From Spodoptera frugiperda (lineage: Eukaryota > Arthropoda > Insecta > Lepidoptera > Noctuidae), in contig NC_064239.1 of assembly GCF_023101765.2 (NCBI RefSeq), positions 3,038,001 through 3,102,000 of the forward strand: a stretch of DNA of 64,000 nucleotides. Reading direction: 5' to 3'. The position numbers were made by a program, and so were the translations under genes. The notes under the pieces were generated by a model. The model did no database searches. It was not told the DNA's origin and saw only the letters and a program-made list of their open reading frames with translations. Position 1 is the first letter of the stretch; every line of letters starts with the position of its first letter. This document shows, one piece after another, positions 47,946 through 62,239 of the stretch.

Positions 47946-50289
47946 TGAAGCTTTCTTATCTTCTAAAAATATCGACCAATTTAATTATATCGTTGTCTCT
48001 TCCTTGTTTTGATTTGTACCTTATTCAATATACGCCTAATTTCAGAGAGGTCAAGATACACTGGTTTAGTTGCATTAAATAGGTACACACAAGTAATAAC
48101 AAACACAACCAGTAAAAATATTGGACAAATTGCCACCATTTATAATTTCCTCAAGGTGCCTTTACTATCCAAATAAAACAATCAAGTATTAGTTATTGCT
48201 ACATCAAACATCACATCAAGCTCACCTAAACTGTCAATTTTTTTATCAGATTTTCAACTTTATACTTCTGAAATAAAGACGTAAATGCATTGCAGGATTT
48301 TGGAGATTTGGAGTATTTTCACGTGCTTATGAAATTCGGTATTTGAGTAATAGGTGTCCTCGCCTTAACAAGGACGATATTATGGGATATGACTTCATTG
48401 CACAAAAACTTTACTAGCCACAAACGTGCCGAACCGTTCAACAATCCAGCTTGACTGACAGATATGTCGCAATCGATTTATTTGATCCGATTGAATAATC
48501 GACTAATCATACTAATTATACCTTTGTTGAACCGAGTCGCGGTAGGTATCGAGTTTTAAGGGATTGTCTTGTTGAGAGTACATTGATACCTATGATTTTA
48601 TGTTTTGTTAATAAGTGTCTTTAGATGAATCAGACATAATTATGTAATTTATTGTAAAGAACTTCTTTGTAGCTTTTTTAATGCCTTGTTTTGGGTGTGT
48701 TTACAAACATTCAATTTCACAGCACGGCAGCCAGTTGCCCAGCCATCGCGATAACCTTGCAGTCTTTTCTTTTTTTCTTTGTCGGACTTCCCAAAGTTAG
48801 TATGAGAAAGATTCCTATCACAGGAATATACTTACTTAAAAAATAAAAACATTGACTTCTATAGTTATTTTATTAAGTATGTGCTGTTTGTCCTGCAAAA
48901 TGCAAATCTTTAATATAGAAATTATATAAGTAATTTTTATTTTGCAAATAATGCAAGTTAAGATGACTTCGTAATAACAATTTATTGTTCAATACTAAGC
49001 AGATTTCAAAGTCAATACTCATATAGGTAATTGAATTTTCCTGCAACCAATAATTTGCAATTAATAGGCAATAAAAACCTAATAACATTACATCAATTAG
49101 ACTTGTTAATGGAACAAATAAATACATAGGCACCTACTAACTTACATACGTGTGACTTGTCGAACAAGTTTACATTAAATCAAAGGCGGCGTATTAATTT
49201 TGTATAATGTATAAGTATAATTTATACAATTATAAAGTTTTATTTCTAACTTATAATTTATAAATAGTGTATGAAGTTCATGGAACTACTTTCAATTGAA
49301 TGTAGGTTCCTACTCGCATATAATTGATGGAATTATTATTTGTAATGACTTAGTGAGGGGATTTCCTGCATGGAATTTGTTTCAAGTACAAAGTGCAATG
49401 ATATCAGTCATTATGTCAGCAATATTGTTGTTTTAATGGTCGTGTAGTGACGGCAGCGGAGAAATAAAAGACTACACATTTGATTGAGACTGAGTAACAA
49501 CGCTCTCTGGTTAAACAGAACCTTATTGTTATTCAAACCTTCTAATCAAGTGTCAAGATTATTTGAAAAAGGAATTTAGGCATTTTATAATTAACACTAC
49601 ACAAGTAAGTAAGTAATAAGTAGGTAAGTATTTTTGTGGTAATAATAATAATTCTATTTGAGGTTAATTGTAGTGTGTAACTTAGGTATTATAAATAATG
49701 TATTGTAAAATAAATATGACAAGGGCTGGGACCAAGTGTCCGTAGAGAACTATAAATAGAATTAAATAAAAACTTTGACGTTTTATCCCGATATTCTCTA
49801 AGAGATAGATCCTACTTAAATATTACCTTTTGAATATCGGCTGCGAAGCCGCATACACAGGGGAAAGATCAGACGTGAACTAAAAACTTCCTTGCCCTCA
49901 CACACCTGAGTTTACAAATCTTGGTCATACTTTATCTATTGTTTGTTATGAGTGCGTTTAGAAATACAAATACACATGCGAAACAGTAGCAATAAGTAAA
50001 CACATATTGATGATTCAAGTCTGATAATAGTATCCATATCTGATAATTCAAATTCACTGCACATTTATATAAATCTGGTAGTTCAAGGCCATTATCAAAT
50101 GCCAAAACTGGTGAATCAGTCTGGTCTTAATATCTTTATGACCAAATAGATTTTACTCGCGATTTCCGTCGATTATTTACTATTTTAGAGTGGTGTGAGG
50201 TAACTTATAAATCTTGATGATTCAATGGGAATGTGAATTATTTTGACCGACAGTTCCTGACATTAAACTGATAAACAAAAGTGTGAGAG

Positions 50290-50490
50290 AGCTTTGTTTG
50301 GGCACGACCGGAGTGATACCACGACCTCACAGAAAACTGACGTGAAACAACGCTTGCGTTGTGTGAGTAGTGTGAATGAGGTTACCGGATTTAGTTACCG
50401 GACGGCCCAATCCCCGATACCCCAACGTCCCTTAAATTCCTAGCCCCTCAAAGGCCGGCAACACACTTGTAACGCCTACTTTTCACCAAT
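50290..50490 (-). repeat. Lepidopteran repeat: AAGGCCGGCAACACAC end plus upstream element
   Basis: GTGATACCACGACCTCACAG, GTGAAACAACGCTTGCGTTG, AGGTTACCGG, CCCCTCAAAGGCCGGCAACA and CACTTGTAACGCC. This matches the 3' part of the 33753 family in reverse, joined to a further retroelement-type segment. Confidence 0.5.
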
Positions 50491-50957
50491 TAGTTCTAAG
50501 ACGACTTTAAAATCATTTTTCAATAAAGGAAGTAGGAACTATGTTTTACAATTTAATAAAGATATAAGTACAACAAATGTAAGCGTTTCTCGCTAACAGG
50601 GTGTATGGGGGAACAGATTAGTGGCATAAATCGCATTGGCTGTCTGATAACAGTGGCACTCCTGCCAAATTTCATTGCGCGCATTATGACGCGCGTCTGA
50701 GGTCTGTGTCCATTGTCCAATACGTCACGGTTAAAAAAACATATACAACAAGAGTTCCCTCTAATACTTTATATGTTGAGTATGTCAATAATGCATTATT
50801 TTCATCTACAATCTAAAACCTACAGATGATACCAGACACATCTCCTAACTTTCAGCTACTGTTGAGCGTAGAAACTAATCCGATATGATTATCAAGTTTA
50901 CCTTAACCACTATAGGCAAAAAAAATTATAAGTAGGTACTAAGACGAAATTCAACTC

Positions 50958-51108
50958 AGTATCAAGGAGCTGCGGACTACCTAGCGGGTTTACTGGGGCT
51001 TCGGATCAAAGAGCAATAGTAGGAACGGGGTTCTTTTTAGTCAGAAACGTTTCGCTCAAGGCTGGAGAAGTCATTGATTGATTATCCCCCTTTTAAAAAA
51101 AAGTATCA
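50958..51108 (+). repeat. SINE copy with short target-site duplication
   Basis: AGGAGCTGCGGACTACCTAG, CGGGTTTACTGGGGCTTCGG, GTAGGAACGGGGTTC and AGAAGTCATTGATTGATTAT, ending in a poly(A)-like run. AGTATCA directly repeats at 50958-50964 and 51102-51108. Confidence 0.8.
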
Positions 51109-52045
51109 TTCGATCCATTAGGTCACGCCTATATTTTTTCTTTTCAACACAAATTCAAAATAGTGCATCTACATTCTACGATTCTACATAAGACATTCTA
51201 ATTCGCAATCTCAAGTGCAATGGACGCGGTATATTTCACTACACCGACATCCGATGGATGGATGAGTCACTGTGTTTATTTGGTTATCAGACATCGTTTT
51301 AGTGCGATCTCCAATGGTCAGATGGATAGTAAATTGTTCGGCCGATCGTCCGCGGCTTGGATGTTGGAACAGAATGTACGCGCTATGCGTTGCGGATTTT
51401 GTTTGAGCGCAGTTATAGGTTGCATTGTTTGGGGTTATTTCTAGAATGTGTGGTTCCTTGTATACCTAGTTTGTAGTATTTTGTGTATACTATCTAATGG
51501 GCTATTTTACGGTTTTGTTATTATCAACTTAATCTTGTTATAGTAGAGTAGGAAATTCATTGAAGATGTTACAGAATGTTTGACAAAGTTGTAAGTTAAC
51601 TAAAAACCACGATTAAGAATAGCTCTACTAGTTTCGAGTTACAAAGGGTCTCTTCATCAAGAGCAGCGTGCGCAGACGCCTAGTATGTCTCACGATAAGC
51701 ATTATAAAAAAATACTAAATTATTTTATCAGACGAAATTTGTCTCTGGTTGAAGTGAGAGTTGATGAGAGTGATATTAAATGGAGTACCTTTGTCTATAT
51801 TTTAATGATATGTTGATACGCCATTTATGCATACACTTGTAGATCAGTCTCGCCACCTCATTAATAAAACTAAACAGTTAATTTATTGCAAATAAACAAT
51901 TCCATCTTCATAGCAAAACAGACATGTGTCAGGTGTTTGCATTGTTATGTCAATTCATATGTAAATAGTGTAATAATAATAATTACATAAATAAATGATT
52001 ATTTAAAGAAAACGCAATATTATAAGGTTGTTATTAGTTTTTACC

Positions 52046-52205
52046 ACTAGCTTAACTTGTGTTACTGTTTCAAAAAGAAATCTTTCTGTCATTCCATACT
52101 ACGATCTATCTCTGACCCAATTTTCATCCAGAACCGTCCAGCCGTTCTAGCGTAATGGACTGACAAACATCCACACATTCTCACAAATGTTTACTTTTAT
52201 AACAC
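52046..52205 (-). mobile_element. Helitron-like element end
   Basis: ACTAGCTTAACTTGTG start, TCTGACCCAATTTTCATCCA, GAACCGTCCAGCCGTTCTAG and CTGACAAACATCCACACATT. Block order matches 18347 and 29346. Confidence 0.5.
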
Positions 52206-52768
52206 CAAGATTAAGGATGTCCACCACCTCAGTTCCATGCGGAAACATTCCTTAGCATACCATGCATGCGAAACAAAATGTAACAGCTCTATTATTTGTT
52301 ATGCTAAAACGTGAGCTGGCGCATTAAATGTCATGATATAATGACACTATGTCGAGTTAACGCACGACTGAACAGTACAAATTACAGGTGCAATTTAACT
52401 GAGAATTGTTTATAATGAATTAATGTGTATGGGGCGACGGCAGGTGCTAATTATGCAGATATTACGACGCCCGTGTAAATAGTAGTGTCGCATCTCGCAT
52501 AAGCTTTGAGATCATGGCGTGGCGCTTCGCTAAGAATAGCCTCTACACATACTTAGGTCTATATTGTTTGTAAACTAGTAAATGTTTGTATGGTAGTAAA
52601 ATACGTCTCGGTTTACAAAGATTGGATCACAATTTTGTATTAGTTGGGTAAAGTTAGTTTTGTATAAAGATCGCATTATATCTGTTTAGAATTTAAGCCT
52701 ACATGTACTTCTTTTATTTTAAAATAAAGACGGTTAGGTACGGAATATACGAAAATCACAAAAAATAT

Positions 52769-52975
52769 AGTGGTCGCGACTGCCGAGCAAATATTACTGG
52801 TCTTTTTTCAAAATTTCAAAGAATTGTGCCCAGTTTATAGCAAAATGCTCACCCCCTGTTACATGGGACTTATAACACAAATAGTGAAAAGCGGGTATTC
52901 ATTGTAAAGAGGCATTACGTGCCGTAATGTGCCTGCCCTTGCCCTTCTGGGACAAAGATGTGACGTTACTTACTC
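52769..52975 (+). repeat. tRNA-related SINE fragment
   Basis: GTGGTCGCGACTGCCGAGCA, ATATTACTGGTCTTTTTTCA, AGGCATTACGTGCCGTAATG and GATGTGACGTTA, following the 45290 copy but with internal deletions. Confidence 0.7.
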
Positions 52976-53324
52976 CATAAAAATATCCAAAACTTAATTT
53001 AATACCTACTCATCATCATTCTAGTATAAGAAATACACAGACCTACTCAACAGTTAGGTATTCAGTGCGCCATTTAATACAATTCCCAGCAACTCTCACC
53101 CGTTCAACCGGAGACGAATTACATTTGATAAAATAACTTAGAACTTTGTCATAGCTTTTGTTACGTCATAACATATATTTTAATAAAACCGGCATTTTGT
53201 TATATGACACCGGCCATTTGTATGACAACATAATAGTGGTTTAAAACATTAAATAACGTGTTTATGACTAACACAACTTGCGAACAACAGAATAACTTGC
53301 ACACACTCAAACTTCAGTAACGTA

Positions 53325-53528
53325 ATTTGTTGTAATTTTAATTATAACTTTCGTGAGACATACTAAATTAATTATTATATCATTGGTTTACTCACGTAAG
53401 TAGCTGTTTGATGAACGAGTGTAGTTGTGTGACAATCGCCGCGTCGTATATCGCGGAATACTGCTCATGAATATGAGCTTCTAACATGGCTTGAAACTAG
53501 TCGAGTTCTTAGTTAAACAGTTACTTTT
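53325..53528. mobile_element. Hairpin-ended non-autonomous element, copy 2 (inverted)
   Basis: Reverse-oriented relative of 46017-46240: GTGAGACATACTAAATTAAT, GGTTTACTCACGTAA, GCGGAATACTGCTCATGAAT, AACATGGCTTGAAACTAGTC and AAACAGTTAC. One arm is decayed, so the hairpin is weaker here. Confidence 0.65.
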
Positions 53529-56500
53529 TTGTTTTTATTTTAGTAAATGGAAGTCAATTATCATAAAAAGGTATCTTCAAAAACTGCCTTACTTCCAAAA
53601 GCGTTGGAGACGCTTTTACATTATACCTATTTCTCACTGGATGATTTTCTCCCCTCAAAAAAACCTCATATTTTTGGTGTTCATGAATTACCTTTGATTG
53701 TTCAATGATAGAATCAGAGGTGATTCAGACCCACGAAAAATATCTTAAAAATAAATCAATAATTACTAAGTAGTGTTTAGTGTTGTTTGAGGCTATGGAA
53801 GTTATACACATTATATACTTTATTTCGTCTTCAAGTTTATAATAAATCATTCGAGTTAACCACAAAGTTGGTGTGAAATTCCCGCCATTTTAACTGTAAT
53901 AACTTAAATGGGCTGCCATTTAATTAATTGACACTAACGCACGAAATGAATCCAGAAATAGTTGTGTCATGCTTTTATTTATGGGTATTTAATTTAGTGT
54001 TTATTACGTATGTCGTTTGATCATTATTAATAGGTATGCATAATTAATAACGTGACACATATTTTATAGGTCGAAAGGGTAAGTTGTGATATTATATGTA
54101 TATATTTAAAGTTTTTTATTTAATATATCTCTAATTACTTATACATAATATATATTTATTAGTACTTATATTAGTCCATGCTATTATTTAGGTACAATAC
54201 GTAGCAGTGGGCATATAATGTATGACTAAAGTTTCAGACTCAGTGCTGCGTCATGAGAATTTAAAAATTATTATTTTTTATTTTTGTAAATTAACATACG
54301 TTACTACATAATCAAAACAATATGTATAACGTATTATGTAATATAATGAACTTAAAACTAAAGAAAAATAATTTAAATAAAAATTATCTCTCTTTAGGCG
54401 TCGAAGTACTCGGGATACACTGGGGAACGTTCCCAGAAGACTGGTCTGAAATTAAAAAGGATCTATTCTTCTTTTACACAAAATGTGTTGTTATCTTCCC
54501 TTCACAAACCACAAAATTAGATAATGATACGATTATCTGTTGGTTTACTTTAAATAAATAAGAAAATTATGGAAATATCCTTTAAATGTTTTTCTAGGGT
54601 TTTTTTCATTCATTATGGTGTGTGTAGTGAGTAGTGAGGTTAAAGTAAGATAAATTGGGTTTTTCGATTAGAAAATTCTTAGTAAACTATTAATGTGCCT
54701 ATTGTATTGTATATTTGTATGTAGATATTAGTCACAAAAGGTAAGTATACACGTATGCCTACTATTAGTCATTGGCCCTAATATTTGATAACTAAAGAGT
54801 TTTTCTACGAATTACGCTATTCCTAGTGAGGTGTGAAGTTCACATAAGATTTTTGTAAGATAGAGTTGTTCTTATTTCTGGTCTAATTTTAATGTGACAG
54901 AGATAGTAAAATTTTCAAGATGGTATTAGCTTTGCTAGATTCCTGTTTAATCGAAATATCTGGGTTGGTTACTCTCTAAATGCTGAAATATATTTCGTAG
55001 ATCAGTTCGATAGAAAAGGTTACTTGTATACAAAAAACTATACAAAGTAAAAAAAGTGAATTCCGTCTTCAATTTTCTTTACCGTCTTCTTTAATTTTTT
55101 CAGTCACGTAATATCCCTTAAACCTCTTAAAGTCTGAAAACAACTATGCTGTAAACAGCATCAAACTCGGTTCCGCTTTTATCCGCTAAATAATTGCGCG
55201 CATACATACAGACATTCCTTCTTTATTTTTTGGAATTGTTAAAAAGCCAAACTTATATAAAATAAAGCAGTAGACATTTTTTCGAGTCTGTCTATCTTTT
55301 TATACTTTCCCATTTAAATAAAAATTCCTTTTAAAGACATTCCTAATTGACTCGCAGACAATGCTTCATAATTGAAGTTTCATTTCATACAAAAGTTTCG
55401 TGGAATTCGTCATTTGGATGATATGTATGTATGTGCCTAAGTTTGTATGTCTGTGTGTATGTCAGTTAGAGCTCATTAGCTATCACATTCATCATTTCAG
55501 ACCCACTTCAATAATATCACTTTGATTATTCGCTGTGGCATTTCCGAAGTATTCAGTTTCGCATAAAAATATATTTGTGTTTCGTAAAGGTTTGTTCATG
55601 ATGCGTGTTTTTTTGTATGAATTTTTTTTTATAGATTCTTTCTGGTATTTTAAAGCATGGTTGGGTTTATGCTAAAGAAAATATATTACAATGAATTCGA
55701 TGCTTATGTTAAGGATTAGCCACAGAAAGCTTTACGAAGAGACGAGTGGATCGAAGGTAGGGCTTTGTCCTGCAATGGGCCAGGAATAAAAAAACAAACA
55801 CAACATGTCTCTGAATATTTAAAACTGACTGCACACATGGCTATCTGCCGCCAGATGTTATTTACGGAGCAATGTTGATTAAATTATTTTCGCAGTTATG
55901 TTTGTCGGCCACCAAAATTACCGACCACCAAAATGGTTTTACTGCACAACTTCTTATATCTATTATTTCTATTTTTCTGCAAGTGTACATATAAAAAACA
56001 CATTTAAAAATACAAGGAAGAAAAGTAGGTAAAGTATGACAAATGAATTTATGATTTATATTCTGTCATGCAGGATTTACCTTGTCTCATGTATTGTGCG
56101 TCAATATATTGGTAAATACATATGTTAGTCATTTACGAATTATATGCGGTTTTGTTTACAAGGTTTTTCTAAAAATATTACCGGTATTTTCGATTCATTA
56201 TGAGGTAATAATAAATAGTTGTATTTACCTATATAAATTGGTGTAGTAAGGTTATGAGGCATTATGCAGTCCTCCCTGTTATGTTTGAGCCCCGTGTACC
56301 ATTCATTGCATGCATTGATTCTCCAGTATTATCCAAAAAAAACTTTCTATAGGTACCAATTACATTAACATTCTTAAAAAAAATGTTGGCAACAAAAATA
56401 AAATGAGACATGGAGTAGAGTCGGGATATTAGGATACATGATAAATTATTTAGAATAATTTTCAATTATTAATTTAAACTAACTAAAATAATTTCAAATG

Positions 56501-57752
56501 ACGCCAATAGTAATTAATTTAGAACAAACACATCACATCTATTTTAAATCCTGCCTCGTCAATCAAATCGTAATTTTTCCTTAAACATAATAATATCGAA
56601 TACATCAATGACTTAATTGCTGGGGAATGACATATAACAATAATCAATAACGGGTGACGTGCTAGGCCTATGTTCGGTATTACTGATCTAAGCTGTTGCG
56701 TCAATCCTAATCGAGAGACCTGGTGGTCTACCATAGTCGTCACGTAACTGTCAAACAGGACGTTGCTGGTTATCGGGGGATTTTAAGACTAAAAATATAC
56801 TGTATGATAAATAATATATGTGTTTTGTGTGAAATTTCGTGGGATGGATCACGTAGTCAAATTTGATTATTATTCATTTGTATAACAAATCAACACGTTT
56901 ATTGTCACGTGATTGCAATTTCATTGACATTTTTATTTCACATAAATTATAACTAAACTATAAAAATATAATTACGCTGTGCACTGGGTAATGCAATTGC
57001 AGCATCAACGAAGTAATGGTTCAAATCTGACGTAAAATAAGCCGAGCGTATCATCGGTCAAATTGGCTGAGTGTGAACGGTCAAGTGTTTTTCCATACTT
57101 TTTCTGTTCTGACGATACGCGATAGATAATACGCGACGCATGTCGCAGATATGAATCGAGCATATAACTCCTTGCAATCATAATTTACACTTAAAAAAAA
57201 TGGCTGCAGTGTACACGATAATTTAATTAATTCGTACATTTAACTTTGTACGGTCAAAGTGATCATGTACGTTGGTCATAATATCTACTATATTATGTGT
57301 ACAACCAACTATTTACCTTAGACAGTATATAAATTTTATTTATATAAACAGGAAAACATTGTTATTATTACAATTGCATATATTTTCTTTCCTGTGTCAT
57401 TCCCGAAGTGTGTTATTATGTAATAATGCTTATCATATTTACTTATTTACAACGTGTGACAGACATTATGCCGTCATATTAACAGGATGATATTTTTGTA
57501 TATAAGCGTAATGTCCATTAGGTTTAATCATTGGGATTTTCAATCATGGAATATTGTTTTGATGTATATATGTAGTTATATGTTGTATCTCGTATGGTAA
57601 TAGGATTGTCCCATGTTATTATAACTATGTATAATCTTCCTCCTTTTTACTAACCTATTAATGGTCAAAAAATAAAAAAGTGTTTGTGTTTATTTATTTA
57701 TACTATAGAATACAACGTTTCTACCGTAAATTATTAGGTGTTCCCAAATTGG

Positions 57753-57872
57753 CGTGAGCCTATTGCCATATACTGGGCACAACCACTGTACACCGTGCTA
57801 CTACTGAGAAATTTTTGAAAAACCGAAAAATGTCGCACTTGCGACCACTCGACCAATGAGGCAGTGATTTTT
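57753..57872 (-). repeat. tRNA-related SINE fragment
   Basis: GGCGTGAGCCTATTGCCATA, CTGGGCACAACC, CTACTACTGAGAAATTTTTG and GTCGCACTTGCGACCACTCG, then ACCAATGAGGCAGT: the head half of the 45290 family on the minus strand. Here the TCGAGTGGTCGCAAGTGCG head is better preserved than in the full copy. Confidence 0.7.
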
Positions 57873-58327
57873 TCAAGCAATAGATGCGTCTACTGCAAAC
57901 ATTCACCATTACGTACCATTAGACTTTTAAGAAGATAATTTCTAAGTATGGTAAACAAGAATCAATATTTTTATTACACGAAACCATAATAATAGGATGG
58001 TTACAACCGATAATGATTTTATTTTTCCTCGTCTTAATGAGTTTACAAGAAGGAAGCTGTGATAGGCTATAAAGTAATTCAAAGGTCGTAATACTAAGTG
58101 CTGTGATGCTATTATTAAAGTGGAAGCTCCTCAAGAACCTGTTTGCTCGAGTACCTTCCAACATGCGCGGGATGTGAAGCCGTTCAATAGTCTAATGTTA
58201 CTTTCTATCTCTTCAAAATAAGCAAAAACCTTTGAGAGACCGTGTTCTTAGTCTTTTAGTGTTCGCAAACATGGATCAAATCATATCAAATTCAGTTCAG
58301 TTTGGTTTTGGTTAAATTCAAATCAAT

Positions 58328-58560
58328 AGGGTAGATGACATTTTTTTATTATTTTAATGTCCGTCTTGTAGATTATTTTAAAATATTAGACACGTATTTT
58401 TTATTTATTTACGGAAGCAAATACTTTCGAAGATAATATGTCGATTTGAAACATCGCGTGACGTCACTTCTAGGTACATTTTATGCGAAGAAATGACGTA
58501 TTTACTCGCACTCTTAAACTTTGATTTGTTTTATCTGAGTATTGCTATATTATATTTTAA
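58328..58560 (-). repeat. Interspersed repeat, two inverted copies in window (copy 2)
   Basis: AGGGTAGATGACA, TTATTTTAAAATATTAGACA, GCAAATACTTTCGAAGATAA and GTGACGTCACTTCTAGGTAC mirror 13780-14046. Confidence 0.6.
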
Positions 58561-59697
58561 AATAAAAAAATACGTGAATAATATTTTTATTACCTAACTG
58601 ATGGACTTTTTATTTTTATACCCTGTCATCATCCTTATTACATGAAGTTTATCATAAAATATATTAATCTCTCAGCTATACTTATCTATAGAAGTGACGT
58701 TTGATTCCGCACATTTCATTCAATTCACAACTTTTGATTTGTACGACTTCGTTGTATACGAATGTTATATACGTACCTACATCTTGATGTGAAACAGAGT
58801 CGTTTCCATAGTTAGTCCCCACCTATTTTTAGGTTAGGTTTAGTACTAATTGCTACGTTCACATGTACCTAAAAATAAACGTTGTTTATGTTATACATAA
58901 TATACCAGTACCTAGATATCGCTTTTATTGTCTAGATGACGACCAGTCTAGACTCTCGACTGCGTGTACCCGTATCAAATTTCCCAGGAAACATACGTGT
59001 GAATAATCGCCTTTATAGATTCTTTAATACAGCGTTACTTAGCATTGGTAATTTGCATCCATACATACATAACTGATTCTTGATAGAATAAAAATCTTTT
59101 GAACAAAATTGTATGTAAAATATGACGTTCGCTTTTGCCCTACTTACTCAGTCGTGGGATTTAGGATCGTATGTTTAGCATTCAAATCGTTCGATGAGGA
59201 TTAATAATATTTATTTATTGTAGGTACGTACACATGCAGGTAACATAACTTTCAATTAATTATAATAATGAAATCGATTCACCTTAATCTGTACAAAACG
59301 AAGAAGAGGAACGTTTTCGCGCATCACCTAATCCAATTTCCCAGAATCATATTTTAGGCAGGCCACGGCAGGCATATAAAGCTGATCCCTTGGGGAGCAA
59401 AAAGTTTAAGACATTTTTTGTCACACCTATGACGTCCGTCTCTAATTGTTCCATTCAAAAAAGAAACTAAAAGTGTTCTTAATCCTATAATGTTATTCGA
59501 TGCGTGGCGCGTCGGCCGGCGCTGCGCCCGCGCTCGGCTATTCACCGTCGATGCTTTTTTATTCGAATCCGTGTGAATAATAAAGGATTTTATGTCATAA
59601 GTTGTTAGAGCCCTCGGTTTGATTTATACGTCTGCTCGCATTAAACGCCTGTACCTGGCGTTTGAGGAACTTTACCTTTTTCTGTTCCCGTTTTTTG

Positions 59698-59760
59698 TGT
59701 GCGCGCGGCATAATGCGGGCGGTGCGCCGGCGCCGCGATACAAGCGCTGATCAAAGCGAT
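59698..59760. other. GC-rich block
   Basis: GTGCGCGCGGCATAATGCGG and GCGGTGCGCCGGCGCCGCGA lie in AT-rich DNA; a second GC-rich patch (GCGTGGCGCGTCGGCCGGCG) lies at 59500-59530. No exon is identified. Either could be a regulatory element. Confidence 0.3.
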
Positions 59761-62239
59761 TGGAGACGATTAAACTTAGTTGATATATAGATGGTCAACA
59801 ATACACAGCGGCGCCTCCCAGTCGCGGTACACATTTCAAATGACGAATAATGCTCCTACGTTGATTAAATTGGTTTTCTTGTAATGCATTCTTGTTGTGC
59901 ATCCAACCAAATGCAACAATGATGGTATTATTTGTGTGTGACGGGAAGTTGATGTTTTTTTGCCGAAATGTTAGCTGAACTACAAGAGATGATGTAACCG
60001 ATGTCTGAATGAAATTAATTAATGAGTGCAGTTAACAACTCCAGACAATTACACTTCAATTTAACTTGTAATTTGTCTGTGACAAAGAGTGCCGAATTTT
60101 TTGTTATTATGTACAGGTTGTTCAATGTTTTGTGTAGTCTTTATTAGGTACCATAAAATAATAAACGTTTGGTGCCATGTTTAATGTTGGACGCATAGCG
60201 TTGTTAAACTTTCACAAAACAGGAATTATAGGCTAACAAGCTGTGTACAATCCAATGAGTAATTGTGAAAATATGACCCCGTAGGTACCTATTACATATG
60301 ATCATAGTTATTAATAAAATAATTAACTAATACAATTTACCTTACAATAACATCCGGGACGTATAAAATGTTACGATTGAACAATATTGATCAATGACAT
60401 CATTTGGAACACTAAAAGCTTATAATTCCAGAGATTCTTCTTAGAAATCGGTCACACAAACACCTTAAAGGTGCGTTCATAGATCACAGGACCCGATATA
60501 TACAGGCTGTTCTATAATCGACACTAAAATGTTTACCAATCAATCGATTTATTTTATTAAAAACACTTAAGAGGATTTTACTGTGTTCCATTTATCGATT
60601 CATAATATAGCGTTCACGATTCGTTAATCGATGTTTCGATGGAAGTAACACATTTGTTTCGCGTCCCACTATACAAGTTTATGGCTAGACAAATAATTGT
60701 TATGAATACTCAATCAGTTGCGAATCGTAATTGTGTTTATCATTTGTCAATAATAGTGTAGACATTATTTATTACTATAGTTATTTATTATAATAGTGTT
60801 CATCTGCATAACAGCCAGTAATCATCCGTCGTAAAACTACGCATTGATGAATAATAAAAATATTTACAACATGTCATAGGTATTCGTATTATGAATTATA
60901 AGTTAGGTTAATTTATATTTCTGTACTTAACTGCACTTGCAGAAATGTGGTGTGACGTCTATCGATGCAAGCTAGAAAAAACAAAACACAATATATAAAC
61001 AACACAAAATAAAAAAAAAAATCACTAGATTAAAAAGATTAGCTACAGTTTTATGCCCCAATTAAAATAAACCCGCTGTATAAGCGTGGGCGTGTAGACG
61101 GCATGTCGCTAAGGGTCGTCTAAACGCCTATTATGAACTCATTTTTTTTTGAGAGCCCTGCGAACAAAACGTTCAGGGAATGAATGAAATTCCTTCCCCG
61201 AGGTATGCTAAGCGCCCCTGTAGTAACAGAAAAAATAAACGAATGATTTAAAAAGGACTTCCTTTTGTCGTAAAATTTTTCTTTTGCGTCCAAGAATGTG
61301 AGATTCTTTGGTATTAATAGCTCTACTGTTATTTTTTAATAAAATGTGTTATTATTGTGTTTGTGTTTGGCCCAGTAGCCGCCTGTTTGGCTGCGGTGCT
61401 CGGTGTCCGACCTTCAATTAAGTTTTAAAACAAGAAATTATTTTGCAACTTTTTATTAGTTTATCACCCAATGGTTTGATTGGTAGAGACCTAGTAATGC
61501 AACATTTTTGTGCATGAACAGGAGTGAATAAACTACTCGTCCTATTTGTATGTACAAACTTAGTCAGTGGTATTATTCTCGATAATCGAAATACTCGTCG
61601 TCTATTTTTAGGTCCATCTATACTAGACTACTTGTGCTCTAGTACAAGCATCTAGATGTAGGTATAAATAACATCATACTAATGAAAAAAATCGAAATTC
61701 AGTATCACAAAACGATAACAATTAACTGATTACCGCTTTAAAAAAACGTAACTTTATATACATTTTCCACTATGACAATGTAAAAACATTCCTAATGCAT
61801 GTCTAACATATATGCCAACATCTTGCATGTATATTCATGTTAAAATAGCGTACAATTTGCACAAGTTATATGTTAATATAATGGATTGATTGCCTTGATT
61901 ATAAATCAAACCTCTAATTAAGCCTTCACAGAAACCAATAAAGTGTAGGAAGCTTATATTTAGCTATATTTTCTTTCAATTAACACACTGAACCTGCACG
62001 AATAATCAAATTTTTTGTTTTTATTTAAAATATGCATTTTACTTGTAATACATGTTGTAAAGTCTCTTTAGTTTACAACCTACGACAAACTTTAAAATGA
62101 AATAAAAAAAATAAAAGCATCCGCAAATATCCATTACAAATTTCGAATTCAACGGACTTCCTGTCCATTTTTAAATAGAGAATGGTGTCGGTATAGCAAA
62201 GAGGTTTTTCAAAAATAGGTACATTTATTGTTAAAAATA

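Larger units (their letters stand above)
40691..53339. other. Intergenic DNA, repeats only
   Basis: No exon with supportable splice sites or domain homology is seen between the LINE remnant and the second hairpin element. The listed SINEs, MITEs and Helitron-like ends account for only part of it; the remainder is AT-rich sequence without recognisable content. A 74-codon frame at 51220-51444 has no family resemblance. Confidence 0.45.

Noticed and set aside
51220..51444. 74-codon frame (Met-Asp-Ala-Val-Tyr start) with several Cys and Trp
   Set aside because: Looked at as a possible small secreted or membrane peptide, but no signal peptide, no splice context and no second copy.
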